Of a stretch of DNA of 64,000 nt, positions 52,292 through 62,487 are shown one piece after another. This DNA comes from [Pantoea] beijingensis (GTDB lineage: Bacteria > Pseudomonadota > Gammaproteobacteria > Enterobacterales > Enterobacteriaceae). The translations under genes were made by a program, and so were the position numbers. The stretch is taken from positions 1,302,001-1,366,000 of the forward strand of contig NZ_CP071409.1 in the NCBI RefSeq assembly GCF_022647505.1, given 5' to 3'. A model generated the notes under the pieces. It did not search any database. It saw only the letters and a list, made by a program, of their open reading frames with translations, and was not told where the DNA came from. Positions within the stretch are counted from its first letter, which is position 1; the number at the start of each line of letters is the position of its first letter.

Positions 52292-52312
52292 AAAAAAAAT
52301 CAAAATATTGAT
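52292..52312 (-). terminator. possible weak terminator between ubiG and nrdA
   Basis: On the minus strand ATCAA-TATT-TTGAT is followed by a T8 run. The stem is short and AT-rich, so it is weak, but the T-run is good. It lies about 90-110 bases after the ubiG stop and could separate ubiG from nrdA. Confidence 0.45.
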
Positions 52313-52336
52313 CGAGTGCTGATTTCTTAAACTTCA

Positions 52337-52372
52337 TCGATAATTGCGCTGGACAGGTTGCGCAATTATCGA
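52337..52372 (-). repeat. perfect 13-bp inverted repeat downstream of ubiG
   Basis: TCGATAATTGCGC (52337-52349) and GCGCAATTATCGA (52360-52372) form a flawless 13-bp stem around a 10-base loop, starting 28 bp from the ubiG stop. No T-run follows directly on either strand. It may be an mRNA 3'-end stabiliser working with the weak terminator at 52292-52312, or a protein-binding site in the nrdA upstream region. Confidence 0.65.
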
Positions 52373-52399
52373 CAATCAATACCCATACGATATGCTTAT

Positions 52400-53119
52400 T
52401 TATGCTTTAGTATGCAGCATATAATTCACATCCACGCCGTGGCCAAGACGAAATTTATTGGTGAGCGGGTTATAATGTAACCCGATGATATGACGTTCGC
52501 GTAGCGGTGTCTCATCTATCCAGTTCAGTAGCTCGGAAGGGCGTATGAATTTTTTAATATCATGTGTGCCGCGCGGTACCATACGCAGTACATATTCAGC
52601 GCCAAAAATGGCCATCAGCCAGGATTTGCTGTTACGGTTCAGGGTGGAAAAAAAGACTTCGCCGCCGGGCTTGACCAGACGCGCGCAAGCATGCACCACC
52701 GAACGCGGATCGGGAACATGTTCCAGCATCTCCATGCAGGTCACAATATCATACTGTCCGGGATTTTTATCCGCGTGTTCTTCAACGGTTTGCTGAATAT
52801 AATTCACGCTAAGTCCGCTTTCCAGTGCGTGTAAACGTGCAATTTGCAGGGGCTCAGCGCCCATATCCAAACCAGTGACATTAGCGCCTTCACGCGCCAT
52901 ACTCTCAGCCAAAATGCCGCCGCCGCATCCGACATCCAGCACGGTCTTACCGAACAACCCGCCGGCATGCTGAGCGATATAACCCAGACGTAATGGGTTA
53001 ATACGATGCAGCGGTTTAAACTCGCCTTCCATATCCCACCAGCGAGAGGCCACCGCTTCAAATTTGGCAATCTCGTTATGGTCAACGTTATATGAGCCGG
53101 GATCGGTTTTTGCGTTCAT
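52400..53119 (-). CDS. ubiG: ubiquinone biosynthesis O-methyltransferase UbiG
   Basis: A 239-residue class I SAM-dependent methyltransferase performing both O-methylations of ubiquinone synthesis. Motif I is [14 protein letters not shown] (about residues 59-72), followed by the acidic [16 protein letters not shown], motif [15 protein letters not shown] and motif [19 protein letters not shown] use ATG 53119 ([17 protein letters not shown]), after GGAG, which matches E. coli; an upstream start would add 18 residues. Divergent from gyrA. Confidence 0.94.
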   Translation of the reverse strand: MNAKTDPGSYNVDHNEIAKFEAVASRWWDMEGEFKPLHRINPLRLGYIAQHAGGLFGKTVLDVGCGGGILAESMAREGANVTGLDMGAEPLQIARLHALESGLSVNYIQQTVEEHADKNPGQYDIVTCMEMLEHVPDPRSVVHACARLVKPGGEVFFSTLNRNSKSWLMAIFGAEYVLRMVPRGTHDIKKFIRPSELLNWIDETPLRERHIIGLHYNPLTNKFRLGHGVDVNYMLHTKA

Positions 53120-53158
53120 CAAATCTGTACTCCTGCATAAATTTGTCCCAAGTATATA

Positions 53159-53215
53159 CTTGTCATACTTCAAGTTGTATCGCTATACCTGTCGTCTCGG
53201 ATGCTGTATTCGCCT
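53159..53215. repeat. partial enterobacterial intergenic repeat upstream of ubiG
   Basis: The stretch beginning GTCATACTTCAAGTTGTATC shares its 13-base core GTCATACTTCAAG with the end of the nuoB-nuoCD repeat, then degenerates (CTGTATTCGCCTCGTTGCATG). Only one end is recognisable, so it is probably a truncated or decayed copy of the same family. Confidence 0.45.
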
Positions 53216-53335
53216 CGTTGCATGTACCTTTCGCCTTTAGCCGCGCGTCAAATTGCCCACGATTCATTAATTCTGCGAAATAATCTGCGTGAGAGTGCGG
53301 GAAATAGAATAAAACGCGCGTCGAAACGCTTTCCG

Positions 53336-53364
53336 TTCACCGTATGACAGCAATGTGATATACT
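53336..53364 (+). promoter_or_regulatory. gyrA promoter
   Basis: A -35 element TTCACC (53336-53341) and a -10 element TATACT (53359-53364) are separated by exactly 17 bp, about 45 bp upstream of the gyrA ATG. The arrangement is a good sigma-70 promoter; E. coli gyrA is transcribed from a promoter induced by loss of supercoiling. Confidence 0.65.
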
Positions 53365-53409
53365 TTCGCACCTTTGAATCCGGGACTAATGTAGAGGGAT
53401 AGCGGCTCC

Positions 53410-56049
53410 ATGAGCGACCTTGCCAGAGAAATCACACCGGTCAATATCGAGGAAGAGTTAAAGAACTCGTATCTTGATTACGCCATGTCGGTCATCGTTG
53501 GCCGTGCATTACCAGATGTTCGGGATGGACTCAAACCTGTCCACCGTCGTGTGCTTTATGCCATGAACGTTCTCGGTAACGACTGGAACAAACCATATAA
53601 AAAGTCTGCCCGTGTTGTCGGCGACGTAATCGGTAAATATCACCCACACGGCGACACTGCCGTTTATGACACTATCGTGCGTATGGCGCAGCCTTTTTCA
53701 CTGCGTTACATGCTGGTTGATGGACAGGGTAACTTCGGTTCTATCGATGGCGACTCCGCTGCGGCGATGCGTTATACCGAAGTGCGCATGTCAAAAATTG
53801 CGCATGAGCTTCTGGCCGATCTGGAAAAAGATACCGTCGATTTTGTGCCGAACTATGACGGCACGGAACAGATTCCGGAAGTTATGCCAACCAAGATCCC
53901 GAACCTGCTGATTAACGGCGCGTCGGGTATCGCTGTCGGTATGGCAACCAATATTCCGCCGCATAATTTGACAGAAGTGATCAACGGCTGCCTCGCTTAT
54001 ATTGAGGATGAAAATATCAGCGTTGAAGGGCTGATGGAGCATATCCCAGGACCTGATTTCCCTACTGCGGCGATTATCAACGGGCGCCGTGGCATTGAAG
54101 AAGCTTATCGTACCGGCCGCGGTAAAATTTATATTCGTGCTCGAGGCGAAGTCGAGACCGATGCGAAAACCGGCCGTGAAACCATCATCATTCATGAAAT
54201 TCCTTACCAGGTGAACAAAGCGCGCCTGATTGAGAAAATTGCTGAATTGGTGAAAGAGAAGCGTCTGGAAGGTATCAGTGCGCTGCGTGATGAGTCTGAT
54301 AAAGACGGCATGCGCATCGTGATTGAAATTAAACGCGATGCGGTTGGTGAAGTGGTGCTGAATAACCTCTATTCACTGACTCAATTACAAACGTCTTTCG
54401 GCATAAATATGGTGGCGCTGCATCAGGGCCAGCCGAAGATTATGCCGCTGAAGGATATACTTGAAGCCTTCGTGCGCCACCGCCGTGAAGTGGTGACGCG
54501 TCGGACTATTTTTGAACTGCGTAAGGCTCGCGATCGCGCGCACATTCTTGAAGGTCTGGCTATTGCGCTGGCGAATATCGATCCAATCATCGAATTAATT
54601 CGCCGTGCGCCGACGCCTGCCGAAGCGAAAGCTGGCCTGATCGCGCGCCCATGGGACTTGGGCAATGTTTCCGCCATGTTGGAGCGTGCCGGTGATGATG
54701 CTGCGCGTCCGGAGTGGCTGGAAGAACAGTACGGTATCCGTGACGGCCAGTATCATCTGACCGAACAGCAGGCGCAGGCGATTTTGGATCTGCGTTTGCA
54801 GAAACTAACGGGCCTTGAGCATGAAAAACTCCTGGATGAGTACAAAGGCCTGCTCGAGCAGATTGCCGAACTGCTCTATATCCTGGAAAGCGCCGAGCGT
54901 CTGATGGAAGTGATTCGCGAAGAGCTTGAACTGATCCGCGATCAGTTTGGTGACGAGCGACGTACCGAAATTACGGCGAACACCGCGGACATCAACATTG
55001 AAGACCTGATTAATCAGGAAGATGTTGTGGTGACGCTATCGCATCAGGGCTATGTGAAATATCAGCCATTGTCGGATTACGAAGCACAACGTCGTGGTGG
55101 CAAAGGTAAATCTGCAGCGCGTATTAAAGAAGAAGACTTTATCGACCGCCTGCTGGTCGCCAACACCCATGATACCATCCTCTGCTTCTCAAGCCGCGGG
55201 CGGCTCTACTGGATGAAGGTGTACCAACTGCCAGAGGCGAGTCGTGGCGCGCGTGGACGTCCAATCGTCAACCTGCTGCCGCTGGAAGCAAATGAGCGAA
55301 TCACCGCGATCCTGCCGGTGCGCGAATATGCGGAAGGGTTGAATATCTTTATGGCGACCGCCAGTGGTACCGTGAAGAAAACCGCACTGACCGAATTCAG
55401 TCGTCCACGTAGCGCCGGAATTATTGCTGTCAATCTGCGTGATGATGATGAGTTGATTGGTGTTGCGCTCACCGCCGGTGAGGATGAAGCGATGCTGTTC
55501 TCCGCAGCCGGTAAAGTGGTGCGTTTCTCTGAGCAGGCCGTTCGCGCAATGGGCCGCACGGCTTCTGGCGTTCGTGGTATCAAACTGGCAGCCGGCGATC
55601 GTGTTGTATCGTTGATCATTCCACGTGAAGAGGGCGCGATCCTGACCGTCACACAGAATGGTTATGGTAAGCGTACCGCTAACAGTGAATACCCGACCAA
55701 ATCCCGTGCGACCCAGGGGGTTATCTCGATCAAAGTGACCGAGCGAAATGGTCCGGTGATTGGGGCGGTACAGGTTGTTGATAGCGATCAGATCATGATG
55801 ATCACCGATGCCGGTACATTGGTGCGTACTCGTGTTTCAGAAGTCAGCGTTGTCGGGCGTAATACCCAGGGCGTGATTCTGATTCGTACCGCAGAAGATG
55901 AGAATGTGGTTGGCCTGCAGCGCGTTGCTGAACCGGTAGCAGAAGAAGAGTTAGATGCTATTGACGGTAGCGTCGCGGAAGGGGATGACGAAATCGCGCC
56001 TGAGATTGAAAGCGATGACGATTCCGCTGAAGGCGACGACGAAGAGTAA
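53410..56049 (+). CDS. gyrA: DNA gyrase subunit A
   Basis: An 879-residue type IIA topoisomerase subunit. The N-terminal breakage-reunion domain has the catalytic Tyr122 in [10 protein letters not shown]; the C-terminal beta-pinwheel carries the GyrA box QRRGGKGK and ends in an acidic tail ([12 protein letters not shown]). Position 83 in the stretch [11 protein letters not shown] is Thr where E. coli has Ser, and Asp87 is unchanged. The ATG at 53410 follows GAGGGATAGCG; a terminator follows the stop. Confidence 0.98.
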   Translation: MSDLAREITPVNIEEELKNSYLDYAMSVIVGRALPDVRDGLKPVHRRVLYAMNVLGNDWNKPYKKSARVVGDVIGKYHPHGDTAVYDTIVRMAQPFSLRYMLVDGQGNFGSIDGDSAAAMRYTEVRMSKIAHELLADLEKDTVDFVPNYDGTEQIPEVMPTKIPNLLINGASGIAVGMATNIPPHNLTEVINGCLAYIEDENISVEGLMEHIPGPDFPTAAIINGRRGIEEAYRTGRGKIYIRARGEVETDAKTGRETIIIHEIPYQVNKARLIEKIAELVKEKRLEGISALRDESDKDGMRIVIEIKRDAVGEVVLNNLYSLTQLQTSFGINMVALHQGQPKIMPLKDILEAFVRHRREVVTRRTIFELRKARDRAHILEGLAIALANIDPIIELIRRAPTPAEAKAGLIARPWDLGNVSAMLERAGDDAARPEWLEEQYGIRDGQYHLTEQQAQAILDLRLQKLTGLEHEKLLDEYKGLLEQIAELLYILESAERLMEVIREELELIRDQFGDERRTEITANTADINIEDLINQEDVVVTLSHQGYVKYQPLSDYEAQRRGGKGKSAARIKEEDFIDRLLVANTHDTILCFSSRGRLYWMKVYQLPEASRGARGRPIVNLLPLEANERITAILPVREYAEGLNIFMATASGTVKKTALTEFSRPRSAGIIAVNLRDDDELIGVALTAGEDEAMLFSAAGKVVRFSEQAVRAMGRTASGVRGIKLAAGDRVVSLIIPREEGAILTVTQNGYGKRTANSEYPTKSRATQGVISIKVTERNGPVIGAVQVVDSDQIMMITDAGTLVRTRVSEVSVVGRNTQGVILIRTAEDENVVGLQRVAEPVAEEELDAIDGSVAEGDDEIAPEIESDDDSAEGDDEE

Positions 56050-56067
56050 TGTTTGTTAGCCAGTTTG

Positions 56068-56094
56068 AAAGCCAGGCATATGCCTGGCTTTTTT
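56068..56094 (+). terminator. gyrA terminator
   Basis: The perfect palindrome GCCAGGCATATGCCTGGC is preceded by AAA and followed by T6. It lies 21 bp after the gyrA stop and is a strong intrinsic terminator. Confidence 0.93.
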
Positions 56095-56213
56095 ACATCT
56101 GAATCTACGGGAAGCAGCGAAGATTGCCGCGTGTTCTGGCTTTTTTAACAGACTAAAGTTACTGTATCGGGATCGCAAAACATGCATCTGACATTTGCCG
56201 CAATAGGTTCCAC

Positions 56214-59066
56214 TTGAAATATCTTGTCTCGTTTCGCACCACGTTAAGGATCTCACGCTATCTGTTCCGGGCGCTGGCATTAATGCTCTGGACGCTGGGC
56301 GCGTTGCTCACTACGTTCTTTATTATTAATGTGCTCCATGAAAAAGAAACGCAGGTGCGGCAAGAGTTCAGCCTCAACTACGAACAGGCACAGTGGTATA
56401 TTCGCCATTCGGCAGATGTTACGCGTGAATTGAAATATATTGCGGAAAACCGGTTAAATGCTTCATCCGCCGACCAGGATCTGATGAACCGTGTTTTGCC
56501 GGGTAAAGTTGAATCACCGCAGTTTTATCCCTTGCTGGCGGATTCTGACTGTAACGCCATGAGCAATCTCTGGCGCAGTTCGCTCACTTCCCTGAGCTAT
56601 TTTCTCCATTACTGGAAAGCTAATTTCTCCTCCGGTTACGAGTTGAATCGCGTATTTTTTGTCGGTGGCGAAAACCTCTGCCTCGCCGATTTTGCGGTGG
56701 GCAATACTTCACTCGATCGTGAGCGCACGCTGAAATCACTAAACGACCGTATTTTACATTATCGCAACGGTAACGAAGAGGAACGTAAAAACAGCCTCTA
56801 CTGGATAGCATCTACCGCGCAGCCCGGCGTCGGGCATTTTTATGCGATTACGCCAGTGTTGATGGCCAATAAGATGGAAGCGTTACTGGGTATTGAGCAG
56901 AGTATTCGGCTGGAAGATTTTATCTCACCGGGCAGTTTACCGGTGGTGGCTACGATTATCGATCAAAATGACCGCTCGATCCTAACCTCTTCCCGCACCG
57001 GCGTTGACTTTTCACTGGATGATTTGCCGAATGATAAATCGTGGTTTGGTTACGTCAATGGCTATAAACAGCTGGTCATGAAAAAGCCGTTACCGCCGTC
57101 ATCGCTCAGTGCAGTCTATTCGATTCCAACTAACGTGCTGATTGAGCAGTTGAAAATACTGATCGTTAATGCATTGCTGCTAAACGTATTGAGCGGGATT
57201 ATTCTCTTTTCTTTGGCCTGGCTATTTGAACGGCGCATGTTTCTGCCTGCGGAAGAAAACGCACATCGCCTTGAAGAACATGAGCAGTTTAACCGTAAAA
57301 TTGTGGCCTCTGCGCCAGTCGGTATTTGTATTTTACGTACCAGCGATGGTACTAACATCCTCAGTAATGAATTGGCACATAACTATCTTCATTTACTGAC
57401 GCAGGAAGACCGACAGCGCCTGACGGAAATCATCCGTGGCCAGCAGGTCAATTTTGTCGATGTCCTGACCGGCAGTAATACCAATCTGCAAATCAGCTTT
57501 GTGCACTCCCGCTATCGGAATGAAAATGTGGCGATATGCGTGCTAGTTGACGTGAGCGCCCGAGTCAAGATGGAGGAGTCGTTACAGGAGATGGCGCAGG
57601 CAGCCGAGCAGGCTAGCCAGTCAAAATCAATGTTCCTGGCAACGGTAAGCCATGAATTGCGCACGCCGCTATACGGTATCATTGGTAACCTTGACCTGCT
57701 GCAAACTAAAGCGTTGCCGAAAAGTGTGGAATCGTTGGTGACGGCGATGAATAACTCTTCCAGCCTGCTGCTTAAAATCATCAGTGATATTCTCGACTTT
57801 TCGAAAATTGAGTCGGAGCAGTTGCGTATTGAGCCGCGTGAATTTTCTCCGCGTGAAGTTATCACGCATATTGCCTCTAACTACCTTTCGCTGGTGGTAA
57901 AAAAACGTCTTACGCTTTACTGCTTTATTGATAGCAATGTTCCTGTTTCACTGGATGGCGATCCGTTACGTTTACAGCAGGTGATTTCAAATCTGTTGAA
58001 TAACGCTATTAAATTTACTCATACCGGCTGCATCATCCTGCACGCTTATATCAAGGACGGTTACCTGGCGTTCTGTGTACGCGATACCGGCGTAGGTATC
58101 CCGGCCAAAGAGATCACTCGCCTGTTTGACCCATTCTTTCAGGTTGGTACTGGCGTTCAGCGCAACTTCCAGGGGACAGGTTTAGGGCTGGCAATCTGTG
58201 AAAAACTGATCGGTATGATGGACGGTGATATTGAAGTTGACTCCGAGCCCGGGATGGGGAGCCAGTTTATTATTCGTATCCCACTGTATAATAGCCAGAT
58301 GGTTGCTCCACCGCTGCATGAAGGTTTACAGGACAAGAGGATCTGGCTGGAATTGCGTAATGAAACGCTGGAAAATTTCCTTCAGAGCCTGCTCCACGAT
58401 CACGGTATTCAGGTACAGCGTTACGAAGAACGTCTCCATGGCAACGATGATGTGATTATTACCGATTATGATTTCCAGCCGGAACGGCCGCTACGTGCAG
58501 TTATTGAGTTTGACGGCAAGCATATTGATATGCCGCAGGAAATAGTCGCCGGGCGCTGGGTTTACAGCACAGCAATGCCACACGAGCTGCCCGCTTTACT
58601 GGGACGTATCTATCGTATCACGGTGGATGTTCCGGACGGGTTGCCGGTATTGCCGCCACCGGTCGAAACGCGCGTTGACAATGAGGATATTGTGATTCTT
58701 GTGGTTGACGATCATCCCATTAACCGGGTGCTGCTCTCCGATCAGCTGGCATCGCTTGGATTCCGGGTGAAGACGGCACAGGACGGCGTAGATGCGCTGA
58801 ATGTGATTAGTCGTAGTGATATCGATATTGTACTGAGCGATGTCAATATGCCGAACATGGATGGCTACCGTCTGACACAGCGTTTGCGCCAGCTGGGACA
58901 AACATTCCCGGTGATTGGTGTGACGGCGAATGCGCTTGCAGAAGAAAAACAGCGCTGTATCGAGGCAGGGATGGATAATTGCTTGTCGAAGCCTGTCACG
59001 ATGGAAACGTTACAAAAAACGCTGGCATTTTATGCTGAACGAGTGCGACGTAGCAGGGACGGGTAA
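56214..59066 (+). CDS. rcsC: hybrid sensor histidine kinase RcsC
   Basis: A 950-residue inner-membrane hybrid kinase of the Rcs phosphorelay. Transmembrane helices lie at about residues 20-41 and 312-335 around a periplasmic domain; then PAS-like, HisKA (His480 in SHELRTPLYG), HATPase (DTGVGIPAKE, GTGLGLAICEKL), the RcsC-specific ABL domain and the receiver (Asp876 in LSDVNMPNMDGY). No ATG fits: the start is TTG at 56214, giving (M)KYLVSFRTTLR, as in E. coli rcsC. Convergent with rcsB. Confidence 0.96.
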   Translation: MKYLVSFRTTLRISRYLFRALALMLWTLGALLTTFFIINVLHEKETQVRQEFSLNYEQAQWYIRHSADVTRELKYIAENRLNASSADQDLMNRVLPGKVESPQFYPLLADSDCNAMSNLWRSSLTSLSYFLHYWKANFSSGYELNRVFFVGGENLCLADFAVGNTSLDRERTLKSLNDRILHYRNGNEEERKNSLYWIASTAQPGVGHFYAITPVLMANKMEALLGIEQSIRLEDFISPGSLPVVATIIDQNDRSILTSSRTGVDFSLDDLPNDKSWFGYVNGYKQLVMKKPLPPSSLSAVYSIPTNVLIEQLKILIVNALLLNVLSGIILFSLAWLFERRMFLPAEENAHRLEEHEQFNRKIVASAPVGICILRTSDGTNILSNELAHNYLHLLTQEDRQRLTEIIRGQQVNFVDVLTGSNTNLQISFVHSRYRNENVAICVLVDVSARVKMEESLQEMAQAAEQASQSKSMFLATVSHELRTPLYGIIGNLDLLQTKALPKSVESLVTAMNNSSSLLLKIISDILDFSKIESEQLRIEPREFSPREVITHIASNYLSLVVKKRLTLYCFIDSNVPVSLDGDPLRLQQVISNLLNNAIKFTHTGCIILHAYIKDGYLAFCVRDTGVGIPAKEITRLFDPFFQVGTGVQRNFQGTGLGLAICEKLIGMMDGDIEVDSEPGMGSQFIIRIPLYNSQMVAPPLHEGLQDKRIWLELRNETLENFLQSLLHDHGIQVQRYEERLHGNDDVIITDYDFQPERPLRAVIEFDGKHIDMPQEIVAGRWVYSTAMPHELPALLGRIYRITVDVPDGLPVLPPPVETRVDNEDIVILVVDDHPINRVLLSDQLASLGFRVKTAQDGVDALNVISRSDIDIVLSDVNMPNMDGYRLTQRLRQLGQTFPVIGVTANALAEEKQRCIEAGMDNCLSKPVTMETLQKTLAFYAERVRRSRDG

Positions 59067-59112
59067 TGGAATAGAGCTAATAAGGCAGGGCAGACTTATG
59101 GCTGAGCCGCCA

Positions 59113-59133
59113 GCACGGAGGGTCCCTCCGTGC
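59113..59133. terminator. hairpin between convergent rcsC and rcsB
   Basis: GCACGGAGGG-T-CCCTCCGTGC is a perfect 10-bp dyad around one base, in the 88-bp gap between the convergent rcsC and rcsB stops. It lacks a T-run on both strands. Position favours a shared terminator or transcript-end hairpin. Confidence 0.6.
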
Positions 59134-59154
59134 AAGACAGCGCAAGATCTACAT

Positions 59155-59805
59155 TCAGTCTTTATCAATCGGCGTGGTGCTGACCGATGAGAGATAATTC
59201 AGTAGGGCAATATCATTATCTACCCCAAGCTTCATCATCGCGGATTTCTTTTGGCTACTGATGGTTTTAATGCTGCGGTTCAGTTTTTTGGCAATTTCGG
59301 TAACCAAAAAACCTTCAGCAAACAGGCGTAGTACTTCACTTTCTTTAGGAGAAAGACGCTTATCACCGTAACCACCGGCGCTGATTCTTTCCAGGAGTTT
59401 AGCCACGCTATCCGGTGTATATTTCTTGCCTTTTTGCAGTGCAGCCAAAGCCTTAGGAAGATCGGTTGGTGCACCTTGTTTCAGCACGATCCCCTCAATG
59501 TCGAGATCCAGAACGGCGCTGAGAATGGCAGGATTGTTATTCATCGTCAGCACGATGATCGACAGATCCGGATAATGGCGTTTGATATATTTTATCAGTG
59601 TGATGCCGTCACCGTATTTTTCCCCTGGCATGGATAAATCAGTGATCAGTACGTTGGCATCTAATTTAGACAGGCTATTAATCAACGCCGTAGAGTCTTC
59701 GAACTCACCAACGACGTTCACCCATTCAATCTGTTCAAGTGATTTACGAATGCCAAACAGGACAATCGGATGGTCATCGGCAATGATTACATTCAAATTA
59801 TTCAT
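59155..59805 (-). CDS. rcsB: response regulator RcsB
   Basis: A 216-residue NarL/FixJ-type regulator, the output of the Rcs phosphorelay that controls capsule, motility and envelope genes. The receiver has the acidic pair in IADDHPIV (Asp10-Asp11), the phosphorylated Asp56 in LITDLSMPG and a conserved Lys in VLKQGAP; the C-terminal LuxR-type helix-turn-helix is LSPKESEVLRLFAEGFLVTEIAKKLNRSIKTIS. The ATG at 59805 lies one base after the rcsD stop, so translation is coupled. Confidence 0.97.
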   Translation of the reverse strand: MNNLNVIIADDHPIVLFGIRKSLEQIEWVNVVGEFEDSTALINSLSKLDANVLITDLSMPGEKYGDGITLIKYIKRHYPDLSIIVLTMNNNPAILSAVLDLDIEGIVLKQGAPTDLPKALAALQKGKKYTPDSVAKLLERISAGGYGDKRLSPKESEVLRLFAEGFLVTEIAKKLNRSIKTISSQKKSAMMKLGVDNDIALLNYLSSVSTTPIDKD

Positions 59806-59806
59806 C

Positions 59807-62482
59807 TTATTGGTTACCTTGCTGCAGCAGTTGATTGACGTAAGCGTCAATATCACTGGTGGTATTTTTAATGTTTGAATCGTCACACTCTTTAATGTGC
59901 TGTTCTAACGTTTCACATAGCTGCTTGCCTGGTACCAGATTAAGCATGGCAAACACGCCTTTGAGGCGATGCGCTGTCTGAGCAAGCGAATGGTAGTCCC
60001 TGTTCGCCTCCTCATTATACAATCTCTTCACATCATCCGGTACCGTCTCAACAAATAGCTGGTAGTAACCGCTGCTGAGCAGCGGCGTGCCATCGTCTTC
60101 TGCAGGAGCTTCAACAAGCGAATCCTGCGCCATTTGCTGTTCAATCAGTTGTAACAGCGCATCAAGCAGTGCGCCACTGATGTTAAAATTGACTCGATAT
60201 TGATTTTCGCCAATGGCGCGGAAACCCATCTCATCATCCGTGAGTAGTAATGACCATGGCGTTAATAACGCTGGGTCATCAGTGACCAGAACATCATGGT
60301 CCTGGCCTGAGAAGCGCTCATCGGGTGTAATACAGTTCGCTCCCCAGTTCTCCAGCTGATGACAAACGATTTTACGTACATCATCAACGGTAATTTCAAT
60401 CAGCGCTGTTAGCCCTTCGAGTAATTTTTCTTCCTGCGGTTGCTGATTTTCCGGCGGTACATGCAGGTTGATGCTGTACCGCGTGCCGATATCGGGTTTG
60501 GCGACAATATCCAAATTGCCACCCAATTGCTTACAGAGCTGCTTACACAAGAAAAAAGCCAGGCCAGACGCCTGTCCAAAGCGGTCGTTGGACGTTTCAC
60601 CAAGGAAAGGGAAATCAGTATTGCCTAATTCATCAACGGTGAGGCCGGCGCCGGTATCAACAATTTGAATGGTTAGACGATCCGGGCGATCGGATGGAGA
60701 GTCAACGGTCAGTGAAATTTTTCCCCAACTGGTGGTCGTTAGCGAGTAATGCAGCAGGGTAGACAGTATTTTACGAATGGCCCAGCGATCGCCAAAACGA
60801 ATTTCATCGCTGTTCAGACGATTGCGCACCAGCAACTTTAAGCCTTTACGCAGGGTTAATGGCAGCATTTCCAACGTTAATTCATCCAGCAACATCTGTA
60901 AGCTGAAAGAGTCTGCATCCGGGGCCCAGTCATGTGTTTCAAGGCGATTGAGCAATACAATATCGTCTACAAGACGACTTAAGGCTTGTGCTTCCAGCCG
61001 CGCTGCTCCCAGGTCGGCTCCATTATCGCTGGTGGCGTTCAGGGCACCTAACTGGTGAACAACCTGGCTTAGTGGGCGATTTAGTGCATGACCAAGATTT
61101 TGCATCAGCTGCTGACGCATTTGATGATTCTTATCCAGTATTTGCTGGGCTTTTTGCAGTTTTTTATTAACCAGCAGTTCGCGATCCTGATCCCGCATCA
61201 TAAAGAGCTGAGTATGAGGAGAGATAACACTGCGCGCATGGCGAATCTCGTAAACCTCATTATTAACGGTGGCCTGTAATACGCCCTGATGTTGATCGGA
61301 CATATTGATAATATTTTGCAAATTTAGGTGTGGTAGCAGGTGTTCAGCAATTTTGTTACTGACAATCGTACGGTTGCTGGCAAAATCGTAAACCAACATG
61401 CCCACCGGCAAGCTGGCGACAATTTCTTCATTAAGTACTCTCAGTGAATCCAGCTCTGCACTCTGATTCTCACTAGGACGCAATGACTGCTGGCGTAGCA
61501 AAAAAAGTCCTGCCAGTGACATGAGTAGCAGCGCCAGATTAGCCAGTAATGGCCACATCAGGTTGCGTAGCGTATCAACTATAAGGCTGGTGAGTGGTAC
61601 GCGATATATCAGCTGCAGGGGCGTACTGGCGAGCGAAGATGCAATTTCTACATTCGGATTAGCCAGTGAGATCTGGGTGCTTTGGCTGGCTTCATTGTTT
61701 GGCTCTCCCTCGTTTGAAACAATGTTATCCTGCTTCAATTGGAAGTTTTCCAGCGGCATGTTGAGCGGAATAAGGTCGTTAACCGGAAGGTCGAAAGCGA
61801 CTACGGTCGCCAGGTGACCCGGCTGATTAAAGGTCGTACGTACGGTAAAGTAATGATCATTTTGCCAGGTAAAGCGACGCAGGGGCGAAAAACTTTCCCG
61901 CTCATCCAGCGCATTGGCCTGCTGCAACATCTCCGCGCGGCGTGCATCAACGATGTTGCTGATCGCGCTCTCTTTATAGCGCGTTGCCATGTCTTTTAAT
62001 GGCAGCGTTGAGACCAGAATCAGGCTGTTATCCTGTCCATTCAGGAAATACATGGACCAGGTGCTGTTTTCCGCTCCCCATAAAGTATCAAGATAATTAG
62101 ACATGCGCAGTGACATATCAAGCGTGCTGCTATCGTGTGAGCCGAATATTAAAGCTTCAGTCTTACGGCGTGTTTTTTCAAGATAGTAGACGTCAGGGCG
62201 CAGACGCGTCTCTTGCTGACTATTTGGCGTTGCCCCTGCTGCACTGGCGGCAAGGTTTTCGTAAATCTGCCAGGTAGCGAAACGGTAGGTATCGATCCGT
62301 TTTTGCATTGCATGAGTAATATCAGCCATTGCATAACGCTTTTCTGTCAGCCATGCATTCACCGCGTTATGGATCATAAATCCTAACGCCATCAGTAACA
62401 CCAAGATGAATATCACAAAGAAGCGTGTGACATTGCTTGAGGTGAGGGGAAATTTATATGGCACCATAGCGTTACGTGACAC
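59807..62482 (-). CDS. rcsD: phosphotransfer intermediate protein RcsD
   Basis: An 891-residue membrane protein relaying phosphate from RcsC to RcsB. It has membrane segments at about residues 19-40 and 310-330, a degenerate HisKA/HATPase-like middle lacking the phospho-His, an ABL-like domain and a C-terminal HPt domain with the transfer His838 in AQTAHRLKGVFAML. The start is GTG 62482 if aligned to E. coli RcsD length; an in-frame ATG five codons in (62467) is an alternative. The stop of the MFS gene is only five bases upstream. Confidence 0.93.
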   Translation of the reverse strand: MSRNAMVPYKFPLTSSNVTRFFVIFILVLLMALGFMIHNAVNAWLTEKRYAMADITHAMQKRIDTYRFATWQIYENLAASAAGATPNSQQETRLRPDVYYLEKTRRKTEALIFGSHDSSTLDMSLRMSNYLDTLWGAENSTWSMYFLNGQDNSLILVSTLPLKDMATRYKESAISNIVDARRAEMLQQANALDERESFSPLRRFTWQNDHYFTVRTTFNQPGHLATVVAFDLPVNDLIPLNMPLENFQLKQDNIVSNEGEPNNEASQSTQISLANPNVEIASSLASTPLQLIYRVPLTSLIVDTLRNLMWPLLANLALLLMSLAGLFLLRQQSLRPSENQSAELDSLRVLNEEIVASLPVGMLVYDFASNRTIVSNKIAEHLLPHLNLQNIINMSDQHQGVLQATVNNEVYEIRHARSVISPHTQLFMMRDQDRELLVNKKLQKAQQILDKNHQMRQQLMQNLGHALNRPLSQVVHQLGALNATSDNGADLGAARLEAQALSRLVDDIVLLNRLETHDWAPDADSFSLQMLLDELTLEMLPLTLRKGLKLLVRNRLNSDEIRFGDRWAIRKILSTLLHYSLTTTSWGKISLTVDSPSDRPDRLTIQIVDTGAGLTVDELGNTDFPFLGETSNDRFGQASGLAFFLCKQLCKQLGGNLDIVAKPDIGTRYSINLHVPPENQQPQEEKLLEGLTALIEITVDDVRKIVCHQLENWGANCITPDERFSGQDHDVLVTDDPALLTPWSLLLTDDEMGFRAIGENQYRVNFNISGALLDALLQLIEQQMAQDSLVEAPAEDDGTPLLSSGYYQLFVETVPDDVKRLYNEEANRDYHSLAQTAHRLKGVFAMLNLVPGKQLCETLEQHIKECDDSNIKNTTSDIDAYVNQLLQQGNQ

Positions 62483-62487
62483 CCAAA

